Source: Budorcas taxicolor (taxonomy: Eukaryota; Chordata; Mammalia; Artiodactyla; Bovidae). Taken from it: a stretch of DNA of 64,000 nt. The notes beneath the pieces were generated by a model, which saw only the letters and a program-made list of their open reading frames with translations, had not been told where the DNA came from and did not search any database. The DNA lies in assembly GCF_023091745.1 (NCBI RefSeq), contig NC_068926.1, forward strand, positions 49,562,001-49,626,000, given 5' to 3'. A program made the position numbers and the translations under genes. Shown here in pieces: positions 55,088-64,000 of the stretch. The first letter of the stretch is position 1. Every line of letters starts with the position of its first letter.

Positions 55088-55660
55088 CTGCAGATGATGA
55101 CTGCAGCCATGAAATTAAAAGATGCTTGCTCCTTGGAAGAAGTTATGACCAACCTAGATAGCATATTGAAAAGCAGAGATATTACTTTGCCAACAAAGGT
55201 CCATCTAGTCAAAGCTATGGTTTTTCCAGTAGTCATGTATGGATGTGAGAGTTGGACTATAAAGAAAAGTGAGTGCAGAAGAATTGATGCTTTTAAACTG
55301 TGGTGTTGGAGAAGACTCTTGAGGTTCCCTTGGACTGCAAGGAGATCCAACCAGTCCATCCTAAAGGAAATCAGTCCTGAATATTCATTGGAAGGACTGA
55401 TGCTGAAGCTGAAACTCCAATATTTTGGCCACCTGATGTGAAGAACTGACTCCTAGGGAAAGACCCTGATGCTGGGAAAGATTGAAGGCAGGAGAAGAAG
55501 GGGATGACAGAGTATGAGATGGTTGGATGGCATCACTACTCAATGGACATGAGTTTGAGTAAACTCCAGGAGTTGACGATGGACAGGGAGGCCTGGCATG
55601 CTGCGGTTCATGGGATTGCAAAGAATCGGACATGACTGAGCCACTGAATTGAACTGAAAA
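55088..55660 (+). mobile_element. BovB 3' part (sense) joined to the inverted 5' part
   Basis: From CAGATGATGACTGCAGCC through the end of ORF2 to CTGAATTGAACTGAA. The frame at 55094-55441 is the RT C-terminal region (VMYGCESWTIKK). A TGA at the usual CATGCGAAG position ends it. Confidence 0.92.
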
Positions 55661-55682
55661 TCTAGCATCTATGTGCATAATA

Positions 55683-55883
55683 AATCACTTCAGTCATGCC
55701 TGACTCTTTGTGACCGTAAGGAACGTAACTTGCCAGGCTCTTCTGTCCATGGGATTCTCCAGGCAAGATAACTGTAGTGGATTGCCATGCCCACCTCCAG
55801 TGGATTTTCCCAATCCAGGTATTGAACCTCGGTCTCCTGTACTACAGGCACATTCTTTACTGTTTGAGATACTAGGGAACCCC
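55683..55883 (-). mobile_element. Bov-tA SINE
   Basis: Antisense, from CACTTCAGTCATGCCTGAC to GAGATACTAGGGAACCCCC. It ends at a TA repeat. Confidence 0.91.
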
Positions 55884-56031
55884 CATATATATATATATAT
55901 ATACATGTATATATACACATGTACATGGATACACATCCAAATTAGGATATGTATGGTTCAATATGTTATTACCAATTTTAATATGTATGGTCATATGTAT
56001 ATGTACAGTACATATACATATGTATATGTAT
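55884..56031. repeat. TA/TG-rich repeat with a perfect palindrome
   Basis: The TA run 55884-55905 is followed by TATG/CATG-rich DNA. CATATGTATATGTAC (55992-56006) and GTACATATACATATG (56008-56022) are exact reverse complements separated by one base. Confidence 0.88.
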
Positions 56032-56234
56032 GTCCCTGATGGCTCAGATGCTAAAGAGTCCTCCTATGATGCAGGAGAGCCAGGTTTGATCCCTGGGTCA
56101 GAAAGATCCCCTAGAGGAGGGCATGGCAACCCACTCCAGTATTCTTGCCTGGAGAATTCCATGGACAGAGAAGCCTGGCAGACTACACATGGGGTTGCAG
56201 AGAGTTGAACATGACTGAGCAACTAACACACACT
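56032..56234 (+). mobile_element. Bov-tA SINE
   Basis: Sense, from GTCCCTGATGGCTCAGATG to CATGACTGAGCAACTAAC, followed by a TA run at 56238-56253. With 55683-55883 it makes a head-to-head pair around the TA/TG repeat. Confidence 0.92.
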
Positions 56235-56410
56235 GTAATATATATATATATATGTACATATACTTAATATTAATATATAATAGTTGAGAAAATATTCTTT
56301 TTTACTTCAGGATCAAGTGTTAAGGGTAAAATATCAAGTCCAGATCTCTTTTCAGGAAAATCAGTGGTATTCTGGATATTTCCTCTTGGTATTTAATTTT
56401 AGCTGTCCCT

Positions 56411-56714
56411 ATAACCAGCCATTGCTGCTACTGCTGCTTCTAAGTCACTTTAGTCTTGATCAACTCTGTGTGACCCCATAGACAGCAGCCCACCAGGCTC
56501 CCCATCCCTGGGATTCTCCAGGCAAGAACACTGAAGTGGATTGCCATTTCCTTCTCCAATGCATGAAAGTGAAATGTGAAAGTGAAGACGCTCAGTCGTG
56601 TCCAACTCTTAGCAACCCCATGGACTGCAACCTACCAGGCTCCTCCATCCATGGGATTTTCCAGGCAAGAGTACTGGAGTGGGTTGCCATTGCCTTCTCC
56701 AATAACCAGACATT
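56411..56714 (-). mobile_element. Bov-A2 SINE with 13-bp target duplication
   Basis: A dimeric antisense element at 56424-56701 with GCTGCTACTGCTGCTTC at its tail. It is flanked by ATAACCAGCCATT and ATAACCAGACATT (one mismatch). Confidence 0.95.
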
Positions 56715-57129
56715 ACTGGGGTAGAAATATTTGCTGGTTTAATTCTATAAAAGACCAGCAAAAGCATTCTTTTAAATAAAAAGGACCAAGAAACTGTCGA
56801 TGAAAATAGTCAAGTCTTATCAGAAATCTCTGTATCAACGTCTCACCCGCTTCCCTGAAGGCCCAACTGAACATCCATGAACAGCTGTCCAGAAAGGTTG
56901 AGAGATTTGTTTGCAGGCACCCTGAGGGACTTTCTCCCATAGCCTCTGTGTGTCTACAAACCTGAATGAACTCTCAGGCAACTGCCAATCTCAGCCATTC
57001 TAGAAATCTTCGTTAATCTGTCCTTAAACAGAGCAAAAATAACTAACCTTTGTTCTCTCTACTTCTATTTTATCACATAAGGCTCTTGGCCAAATTCTCC
57101 CAACCTCTAAGTATCAATTCTCTACTTGC
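56715..57129. other. Unique intronic sequence
   Basis: No repeat recognised. Confidence 0.4.
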
Positions 57130-57328
57130 AGGACTTCCCTGGTGGTCCAGTGGTTAAGAATCTGCCTTGCAATGCAGAGGATGTGGGTTCCATCCTTGGT
57201 CAGGGAACTGAGATTCCACATAGCTCGGAGCAACTGAGCCAATGCACCCCAACTAAAGGGTCCATGCACTGCATCGAAAATTCTCACATGCCACAACTAA
57301 GACCTGCCACTGCTAAATAAATAAACAG
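57130..57328 (+). mobile_element. CHR-1-type SINE
   Basis: Sense, GGACTTCCCTGGTGGTCCAG to CTGCTAAATAAATAAACAG. AATTCTCTA lies on both sides (57115-57123 and about 57338-57346). Confidence 0.93.
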
Positions 57329-57567
57329 ATATTGTAGGAATTCTCTAATTACAAATGGTGAGCGGTGAGGCTACCTGTCTGTGCTGGAGGCATGATGGGG
57401 AGGAATGAAGGGAGAAAGATGTTTACGGCCTGTAATACTGCTGGACTCTGAGATCTTTACTTGCTACTCGGGAATTTAAAGCTCTTTTCAGCCCTGATGG
57501 ATTATTACACTACCCTCTACATTAAATCATGTGCCTGTTAGAATGAAATACAGGCTCTCACAGGACA

Positions 57568-57945
57568 TTTACCTTCAATGCTTTCAAACTGTAGTGCTGG
57601 GGAATACTCTGGAGAGAGCCTTGGACAGCAAGATCAAACCAGTCAATCCTAAAGGAAATCAACTCTGAATATTCATTGGAAAGACTGATGCTGAAGCTGA
57701 AGTTCCAATACTTTGGCCACCTCATGTGAAGAGCCAGCTCATTGGAAAAGACCCTGATGCTGGGAATGACTGAAGGCAAAAAAAGAGGGCGACAGAGGAT
57801 GAGATGGTTAGGTAACATCACTGACTTAACGGACATGAATCTGAGCCAACTCCAGAAGACAGTGAAGGACAGCAGGGGCTGGCATGCTGTAATCCATGGG
57901 GTCGCAAAGAGTTGGACACAACTTAGGGACTGAACAACAACAAGC
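57568..57945 (+). mobile_element. BovB LINE 3' end
   Basis: Sense, TTACCTTCAATGCTTTCAAA to TTAGGGACTGAACAACAACA. It is a different subtype from the 19.9-kb copy (GAATATTCATTGGAA instead of GGGATTTCTTTGGAA). Confidence 0.9.
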
Positions 57946-58130
57946 CTTTAAAGCTCTTCTCTCTCCCTATCACCTCCTTATCAAAGACTCTAATTGGAAA
58001 ATCTGACTCCCAGTTCTGATGTTTAACTCAGCATGTATCTCTTTAAGTACAGTTAATTTACAATGTTGTGTTAGTTTCAGGTGTACAGCAAAGTTATTCA
58101 TATATATATATATATGTAAATATATTTATA

Positions 58131-58520
58131 TTTGGGTTTCGCAGGTGGTGGTAAAGAATCCACTGGTAGGATTAAAGAATGCTAGTTTCCAGAGATTCAA
58201 AAAAGTATGAAATAATCACCAGTCTACATACAAGGTAAACGATCATCATCGCTGTTTGAAAGTTGCAGAATCTGGCAGTCAGAAAGATATGCGTTGATAA
58301 TGACATTTGCAACTACATGGATGGACCTAGAGGTGATCATACTAAGTGAAGTTGGTAATGCAGGAGACGCAAGAGATGTGGGCTTGATCCTTGGGTTGGG
58401 AAGACCCCTTGGAGTAGGAAATGGCACCCCACCTCAGTAATCTTACCTGGAAAATTCAATGGACAGAGGAGCCTGGCAGGCTACCGTCCCTGGAGCCGGA
58501 AAGACTTGGACATGACTGAA
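58131..58520 (+). mobile_element. Bov-tA SINE interrupted by an inverted copy of nearby DNA
   Basis: The SINE head (58134-58171, GGTTTCGCAGGTGGTGG) and its remainder (58351-58520, AATGCAGGAGACGCAAG to GACTGAACAAATTT) are separated by 179 bp that are not SINE. Confidence 0.92.
58172..58350. repeat. Left arm of a 179-bp inverted repeat (derived copy)
   Basis: The reverse complement of 58850-59028 with no gaps and about eight mismatches by eye (roughly 95 per cent identity). It breaks the Bov-tA, so it is the inserted copy. Confidence 0.95.
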
Positions 58521-58849
58521 CAAATTTATGCATATATATTTATGTATGTAGTAAATACATGTTCTTATACTGATTCTTTTCCAGTATAGGTTATTAAAAG
58601 ATATTGAATATAGTTCCCTGTGCTATACAGTAGGCCCCTGTTGTTTATCTCTTTCATATATAGTAGTATGTATATGCTAATTCCAAACTCCTAATTTATC
58701 TCCCCCTCCCCCCCTCCCCTTTGGTAACTCTAAGTTTATTTTCTATGTCTGTGAGTCTATTTCTGTTCTGTAAACAAGTCCATTTGTATCATTTATCAGA
58801 TTCCACATGTAATTGATACTGTATATTTGTCTTTCCCTGTCTGACTTAT

Positions 58850-59028
58850 TTCACTTAGTATGATCACCTCTAGGTCCATCCATGTAGTTGCAAATGTCGT
58901 TATCAACGCATATCTTTCTGACTGCCAGATTCTGCAACTTTCAAACAGCGATGATGCTAGTTTACCTTGTATGTAGACTGCTGATTATTTCATACTGTTT
59001 TGAGTCTCTGCAAACTAGCATTCTTTAA
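58850..59028. repeat. Right arm of the 179-bp inverted repeat (source copy)
   Basis: It spans the end of the antisense L1 and about 130 bp of adjoining non-L1 DNA in continuous context, which marks it as the source. Confidence 0.93.
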
Positions 59029-59074
59029 GAACGTGCATGCAGGAACACTTTCTCTTTTGCTGCTTATCTCTCTT

Positions 59075-59412
59075 TTTAATAATTTGATTTATTTATTTTT
59101 ACTTCCTTGCTGCACGGGTTTTTCTTTAATCATGGTGAGTGGGAGCTACTCTTCAATTCAGTGCTCAGGCATCTCATTGTAATGGCTTCTCTCATTGAGG
59201 AGTGTGGGCTTTAGGGTGCATGAGCTTCGGTAGTTGCAGGATGTGGTCTCAATAGTTGTGGCTCCTAGGTTCTAGAGCACAGGCTCAATAGTTGTGGCCC
59301 ACTGCCTAGTGGCTCCACGGAATGTGGGATCTTCCCAGAACAGGGATCGAACCCATGTCTCCTGTATTGTCAGGTGGATTCTTTACCCAGAGCCACCAGA
59401 GAAGCTCTCTCT
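59075..59412 (-). mobile_element. CHR-1-type SINE
   Basis: Antisense full-length copy ending AGAGCCACCAGAGAAGC. CTCTCTTTTTAAT on the left and TCTCTTTTTTAAT on the right suggest the target duplication. Confidence 0.92.
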
Positions 59413-59464
59413 CTTTTTTAATGTGAGATGAGCCCCAAATTTGATCAGAGTCCCACTTCCTTCT

Positions 59465-59567
59465 CCTTTTTAAAAAAGCATTTATTTATTTTTGGCTGCA
59501 CTGGGTCTTCATTGCTGTGTGCAGGCTTTCTCTAGCTGTGGCAAGTGGGGGCTACTGCTGCTTCTCT
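59465..59567 (-). mobile_element. CHR SINE fragment (3' part only)
   Basis: TTTATTTATTTTTGGCTGCA, TCTTCATTGCTGTGTGCAGG and GTGGGGGCTACTGCTGC match the tail half. The head is missing. Confidence 0.85.
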
Positions 59568-59742
59568 CTTAAGGATTATCATTAACTAAACACTTCAGTA
59601 AGATGCACCTTCACCTCCTACTACAGCTGATGGGGGTGGGGGAGCAGATGAAGGAAAAGAAAGATATGTCCTCTTCTTTTAAAGCTGTGACCCAGAAAGT
59701 GTGTGCATTGCTTTCCCTATCCAATGTGCCGGACTGTTATTT

Positions 59743-59872
59743 CATGAAAGTGAAAGTGAAAGTGAAGTCGTTCAGTCGTGTCCGACTCTTTGCAACCCGT
59801 GGACTCTAGCCCACCAAGCTCCTCCGTCCATGGGATTCTCCAGGCAAGAATACTGGAGTGGGTTGCCATTTA
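59743..59872 (-). mobile_element. 5'-truncated Bov-A SINE
   Basis: Antisense, GAAAGTGAAAGTGAAAGTG to GAGTGGGTTGCCATTTAC. The tail has three GTGAAA units. Confidence 0.9.
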
Positions 59873-59879
59873 CATATAG

Positions 59880-60333
59880 TTGCAGTCAAAGCTATGCCTT
59901 TTACAGTAGTTACTTATGGATGTGAAGTTGGATCATAAAGAAGGCAGAGCATCAAAGAATTGATGCTTTCAAACTGTGGTGCTGGAGAAGACTCTTGAGA
60001 GTCCCTTGGACGACAAGGAGATCAAACCAGTCAATCCTAAAGGAAATCAACCCTGAATATTCATTGGAAGGACTGATGTTGAAGCTGAAACCCCAGTACT
60101 TTGTCCACCTCATGCAAAGAGCTGACTCATTGGTAAAGACCCTGAAGCTAGGAAAGACTGAGGGCAGGAGAAGAGGGCAACAGAGGATGAGATGGTTGGA
60201 TGGCATCATTGACTCAATGGACATGAGCTTGAGCAAACTCCAGGAGACACTGAAAGACAAGGAAGCCTGGCATGCTGTAGTCCATGCGGTCGCAAAGAAT
60301 CTGACACAGTGGAGCGACTGAACAACAACAACA
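59880..60333 (+). mobile_element. BovB LINE 3' end (sense arm of an inverted pair)
   Basis: Sense, CAGTCAAAGCTATGCC to GGAGCGACTGAACAACAACA. The frame at 59995-60321 (RVPW, SILKEINPEYSLEGL) is intact over the last 108 codons. It faces the next BovB tail to tail. Confidence 0.92.
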
Positions 60334-60344
60334 CACATAGCTGC

Positions 60345-61542
60345 AAGTTCAGTTCAGTCGCTCAGTCGTGTCTGACTCTGAGACCCCATGAACTGCAGCA
60401 CGCCAGGCCTCCCTGTCCATCACCAGCTCCCGGAGTCCACCCAAACCCACGTCCATCGAGTTGGTGATGCCATCCAACCATCTTATCCTCTGTCATCCCC
60501 TTCTCCTCCTGCCCCCAATCCCTCCCAGCATCAGGGTCTTTTCAAATAAGTCAGCTCTTCGCATCAGGTGGCCAAAGTATTGGAGTTTCAGCTTCAACAT
60601 CAATCCTTCCAATGAACACCCAGGACTGATCTCCTTCAGAATGGACTGGTTGGATCTCCTTGCAGTCCAAGGGACTCTCAAGAGTCTTCTCCAACACCAC
60701 GGTTCAAAAGCATCAATTCTTCAGTGCTCAGCTTTCTTTATAGTCCAACTCTCACACCCATACATGACTGCTGGAAAAACCATAGCCTTGACTAGATGGA
60801 CCATTGTTGGCAAAGTAATGTCTCTGCTTTTTAATACGCTATCTAGGTTGGTCATAACTTTCCTTCCAAGGAGTAAGTATCTTTTAACTTCATGGCTGCA
60901 ATCACCATCAGCAGCGATGTTGGAGTTCAGAAAAATAAAGTCAGCCACTGTTTCCACTGTTTCCCCATCTATTTCCCATGAAGTGATGGGACCGGATGCC
61001 ATGATCTTCGTTTTCTGAATGTTGAGCTTTAAGCCAACTTTTTCACTCTCCTCTTTCACTTTCATCAAGAGACTCTTTAGTTCTTCTTAACTTTCTGCCA
61101 TAAGGGTGGTGTCATCTGCATATCTAAGGTTATTGATATTTCTCCCGGCAATCTTGATTCCAGCTTGAGTTTCCTCCAGCCCAGCGTTTCTCATGATGTA
61201 CTCTGCATATAAGTTAAATAAGCAGGGTGACAATATACAGCCTTGACATACTCCTTTTCCTACTTGGAACCAGTTTGTTGTTCCATGTCCAGTTCTAACT
61301 GTTGCTCCCTGACCTGCATACAAGTTTCTCAAGAGGCAGGTCAGGTGGTCTGGTATTCCGATCTCTTTCAGAATTTTCCACAGTCTATTGTGATCCACAC
61401 AGTCAAAGGCTTTGGCATAGTCAATAAAGCAGAAATAGATGTTTTTCTGGAACTCTCTTGCTTTTTCCATGATCCAGCAGATGTTGGCAACTTGATCCTG
61501 GTTCCTCTGCCTTTTCTAAAACCAGCTTGAACATCTGGAAGT
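60345..61542 (-). mobile_element. BovB LINE, 5'-truncated (antisense arm)
   Basis: Antisense from AGTTCAGTTCAGTCGCTCAG to CAGCTTGAACATCTGGAAG. It contains the reverse-transcriptase core and the 3' end. Confidence 0.94.
60493..61470 (-). pseudogene. BovB reverse-transcriptase pseudogene with stops but one continuous frame
   Basis: From 61470 down to 60493 the minus-strand frame never shifts. It has motif A (FIDYAKAFDC) and YADD (61111-61122), and is broken by TAA at 61087-61089 and TGA at 60721-60723 and 60493-60495. The two TGAs sit at CGA-type codons, so CpG decay is the likely cause. Fewer lesions than the 19.9-kb copy suggest a younger insertion. Confidence 0.9.
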
Positions 61543-61796
61543 TGGCAAATGCAGTGTTTACCTTGCACAACCAGCTAAAATTGTGGATATTGTTAATGAA
61601 AAAGAGAAGACCAGCGATGTGTGTGTAGCAGCAAACAGATTACCACACTACATCAGTGTGAAGAGCATAGGTGACTGCTGGGCAAATACATGCTGAATGA
61701 AATAAACTATTACAGCTAATATTATTTTATTACCATTATTATCTGATACTGACAGACAATCTCTGGTACTAAACAAAAGGGAAACATTTTTCTTTT
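61543..61796. other. Unique intronic sequence
   Basis: No repeat recognised. Confidence 0.4.
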
Positions 61797-61998
61797 CTTT
61801 TTATCAAAAATTGTTTAATTAATTAATTTTAAAATTTGGCTGCAATGTGTCTTCATTGCAGCATGAGGGCTCTCTAGTCAGAGCAGGTGGGCTTAGTTAC
61901 TCCATAGTATGTGGGATCTTAGTTTTGGACCAGGGATCAAACCTGCTTTTCTGAATTGGAAGGTGGATTCTTAACTGCTGGACCACTGGAGAAATCCC
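61797..61998 (-). mobile_element. CHR-type SINE, internally shortened
   Basis: Antisense: AAAATTTGGCTGCAATGTGT, GCAGCATGAGGGCTCTCTAG, ACCAGGGATCAAACCTGC and TGGACCACTGGAGAAATCCC. Confidence 0.88.
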
Positions 61999-62827
61999 TT
62001 ATTGGGGAATAGTTTTTCAACCCATCCATTAAGTTTGCTTCTATATACTATAAATCTGTGAATTTCACTGCACAAGGAATTATTTTCTACATACTGAAAA
62101 GGCCACTATTTTATAGAGGGTTTCAGACACAGCTGAAGGTTTGCAGAAATGAAAGAGTTTTCCTGCACATTGTTAATAGAAAGCAGAAAAATTAAATATG
62201 AGTTAATACAGTACAAATTTCAAAATAAGCCATTGCCTCATTATTTTTTTATACACGTTCAATGCCACTGTTCTGCCATGAAAGAACTGATAGGATTTAG
62301 AGAATGAGCTGAGTTCCACAGAATCTCATGATTAGAAATGCTTTCCTCAAACTGCAAAATTGCAAAAATGCATAAAGCTAAACATGGAAGATGATGCACA
62401 ACAGGACAAATAGACCAGATGTGTGCTTCCTAAACTTATATTTAGATAGAAGATTCTTGTATCAATTCTTTAATCTTAAAAAGAGACTCTTCCCTCCACC
62501 AAATAAAAAATTCCATGTCTGTCAGTGTTTGTACACTTGTACACAATAGTCCGTTTCTCCTTTGAGCTTAAATTCAAAGCTTAATTTGTGTGCCAAATTT
62601 CAATCTATTTCTATAAATTTAATTAATATCATTGAAATGAAAAAAAAAGATATTTTAAAAGAGGATTCAACATCATTTAAATGCAGAAATAAATCATTAT
62701 ATTGGAATTTTCTGACAAACACATGACTGTATTTAAAATAAGAAAACAGAGTCACTGATTTGCTTAATTTAACTTGGTCTGTAGTTTACCAGATGAATAT
62801 TTTCCATAGGCTCAATCAGTCAATCAG
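61999..62827. other. Unique AT-rich sequence
   Basis: No repeat recognised. A9 run near 62640. Confidence 0.4.
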
Positions 62828-62985
62828 CGTTAGTCGCTCAGTCATGTCTGACTCTCTGTGACCCCATGGACTGTAGCCCAGCAGACTCCTCTATCCATGG
62901 AACTTTTCAGGCGAGGATACTGGAATGGGTTACCATTCCCTTCTCCAAAGTATTTTCTCAACCCAGGGACTGAACTTGCATTTGT
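62828..62985 (-). mobile_element. 5'-truncated Bov-A SINE
   Basis: Antisense, GCGTTAGTCGCTCAGTCATG to TCAACCCAGGGACTGAACTT. It follows a small CAATCAGTCAATCAG duplication. Confidence 0.89.
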
Positions 62986-63239
62986 TACTATCTGCCTGCA
63001 TCTTGCACTATTTAGAAATTTTGAAATTTCATCTTGGATTTTCAAGAAAAAGAATTTCAGTTGTAAACAAGCTCAGGGCCTGGTGGGAGAAAAATCATAC
63101 AACCCACAATGAGAATCATAATTTGTCCTTGTTCATAATTTTCCACAAATGATCTATTTAAATATATATATCTTAAAAAAATTTTGTTATTTGGTTTGTT
63201 GGATTTTCCAATAGACTGCACCTACATTTCTTTTTTCCT

Positions 63240-63540
63240 CCCCCTTTTAATGAATTTATTTGTTTTTAAGTTTTTGGTTGCGTTGAGTTTTTGTTGCTGC
63301 ACACAGGTTTCCTCTAGTTGTGGCAAGCAGGGGCTACTCTCTATTTGTGGCTGAGGGCTTCTCCTTGTGGTGGCTTCTTATTGCAGAGCACAGACTCTAT
63401 CTACTGTGTTGGCTCAGTAGCTGTGGTGCAAGGGCTTAGTTGCTCCTAAGCATGTGGGATCTTTCTGGACCAAGTATCAAACCTATGTCCCTTGCATTGG
63501 CAGGTGTATTCTTTACCACTGGACCACCGGGGAAGTCCCA
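63240..63540 (-). mobile_element. CHR-1-type SINE
   Basis: Antisense from TTTAATGAATTTATTTG to ACTGGACCACCGGGGAAGTCCC. Confidence 0.92.
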
Positions 63541-64000
63541 TGCTTATATTTCTGGTGAAAACTTTCCAGGATGGTGGCAAGGGACATGGAAAATAACCAA
63601 ACAGCATAACTACTTGTATACTAGCGGTTAGTTAAAAAGCTGTTGGCTAGGAATGAAAAGTGAAAAACAGCAGGGAAAACTCAGTGGATATAAATTGCAG
63701 CCACCTGCTCAGCCATTTCCAAAGGGTTTTGTGTGAAATACAGATGAGTTTCTTTGAAGAAAGGTTTTTGGAGCTTTGTTGTTTAAGGTCTAACCCATGT
63801 TCCTCACCTCTAACCAGGCCCAGCCATGTCGCTCTGTGCAACAAGTGGCCACCTGCAAGTGGTCAGCTTTTAAGGCCAAAAGGCACCTCAATGGTGAGTG
63901 ATCATAAAAAGGTCTGGCTGAGACCATTTAAAATAGCATCACATTGCCCAGATGTAGACAACCTGGAGAATGCACTATGTTAATGGTTACTGATCTCAGT
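63541..64000. other. Unique intronic sequence to the window end
   Basis: No repeat recognised. Frames on both strands at 63647-63983 show no domain. Confidence 0.4.

Larger units (their letters stand above)
58040..58885 (-). mobile_element. L1 3' end split by a rearranged Bov-tA
   Basis: Antisense pieces 58044-58130 (AGTTAATTTACAATGTTGTG) and 58521-58885 (AGGTTATTAAAAGATATTGA, TACAGTAGGCCCCTGTTG, ACTTAGTATGATCACCTCTA). The insert between them is the SINE described next. Confidence 0.88.

Noticed and set aside
1..64000. CRISPR array or prokaryotic operon suggested by recurring near-identical words
   Set aside because: The recurring words are dispersed ruminant SINEs in both orientations, with irregular spacing and target duplications.

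Overview
This is mammalian nuclear DNA, almost certainly from a bovid or other pecoran ruminant. BovB (RTE-type) LINE pieces, Bov-tA / Bov-A2 SINEs and tRNA-Glu-derived CHR SINEs are spread over the whole 64 kb, and this combination is characteristic of ruminant genomes. There are no bacterial or viral operons, no CRISPR arrays and no real tRNA or rRNA genes.

Gene content is very low. The one host coding segment I can support is a 144-bp internal exon on the + strand at 8880-9023. It has a branch-point-like site, a pyrimidine tract, an AG acceptor and a GT donor, and it encodes 48 residues that I recognise as the conserved extracellular part of the TMEM132 family. I cannot resolve the paralogue. 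If this is right, the rest of the window is intron: at least 8.9 kb upstream and 55 kb downstream with no further recognisable exon, which fits the very long introns of TMEM132B/C/D.

Layout. 1-8 kb: BovB 3' ends, Bov-tA and CHR SINEs, an inverted L1 pair and an old Tigger-like remnant. 8.1-8.55 kb: a probable solo LTR just upstream of the exon. 9-11.4 kb: mostly unique intron. 11.4-19 kb: L1 3' ends with nested SINEs and a mariner hairpin element. 19.9-21.6 kb: a BovB reverse-transcriptase pseudogene. 22.2-22.5 kb: a CpG-rich patch with two CTCF-like motifs. 23-39.8 kb: SINE-rich intron with an interrupted L1 ORF2 and a GATA-type repeat. 40.0-43.1 kb: an interstitial telomere-like array beside an internally deleted BovB that still has its 5' region. 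45.6-53.5 kb: L1 copies, a four-part SINE nest and a strong CTCF-like motif. 53.8-55.7 kb: an inverted BovB containing a 384-bp solo LTR. 57.5-61.5 kb: BovB copies, a tail-to-tail BovB inverted pair, and a 179-bp inverted copy of neighbouring intron placed inside a SINE. 61.5-64 kb: CHR/Bov-tA remnants and unique sequence.

I found no new coding system. The most interesting signals are structural: the 179-bp inverted templated insertion (58172-58350, copied from 58850-59028), the LTR-in-inverted-BovB nest, the telomeric array with a datable SINE insertion, three insertions-worth of target sequence at one SINE site, and the divergent CTCF-like motifs. Repeat names are from memory of consensus sequences, not from a database search.
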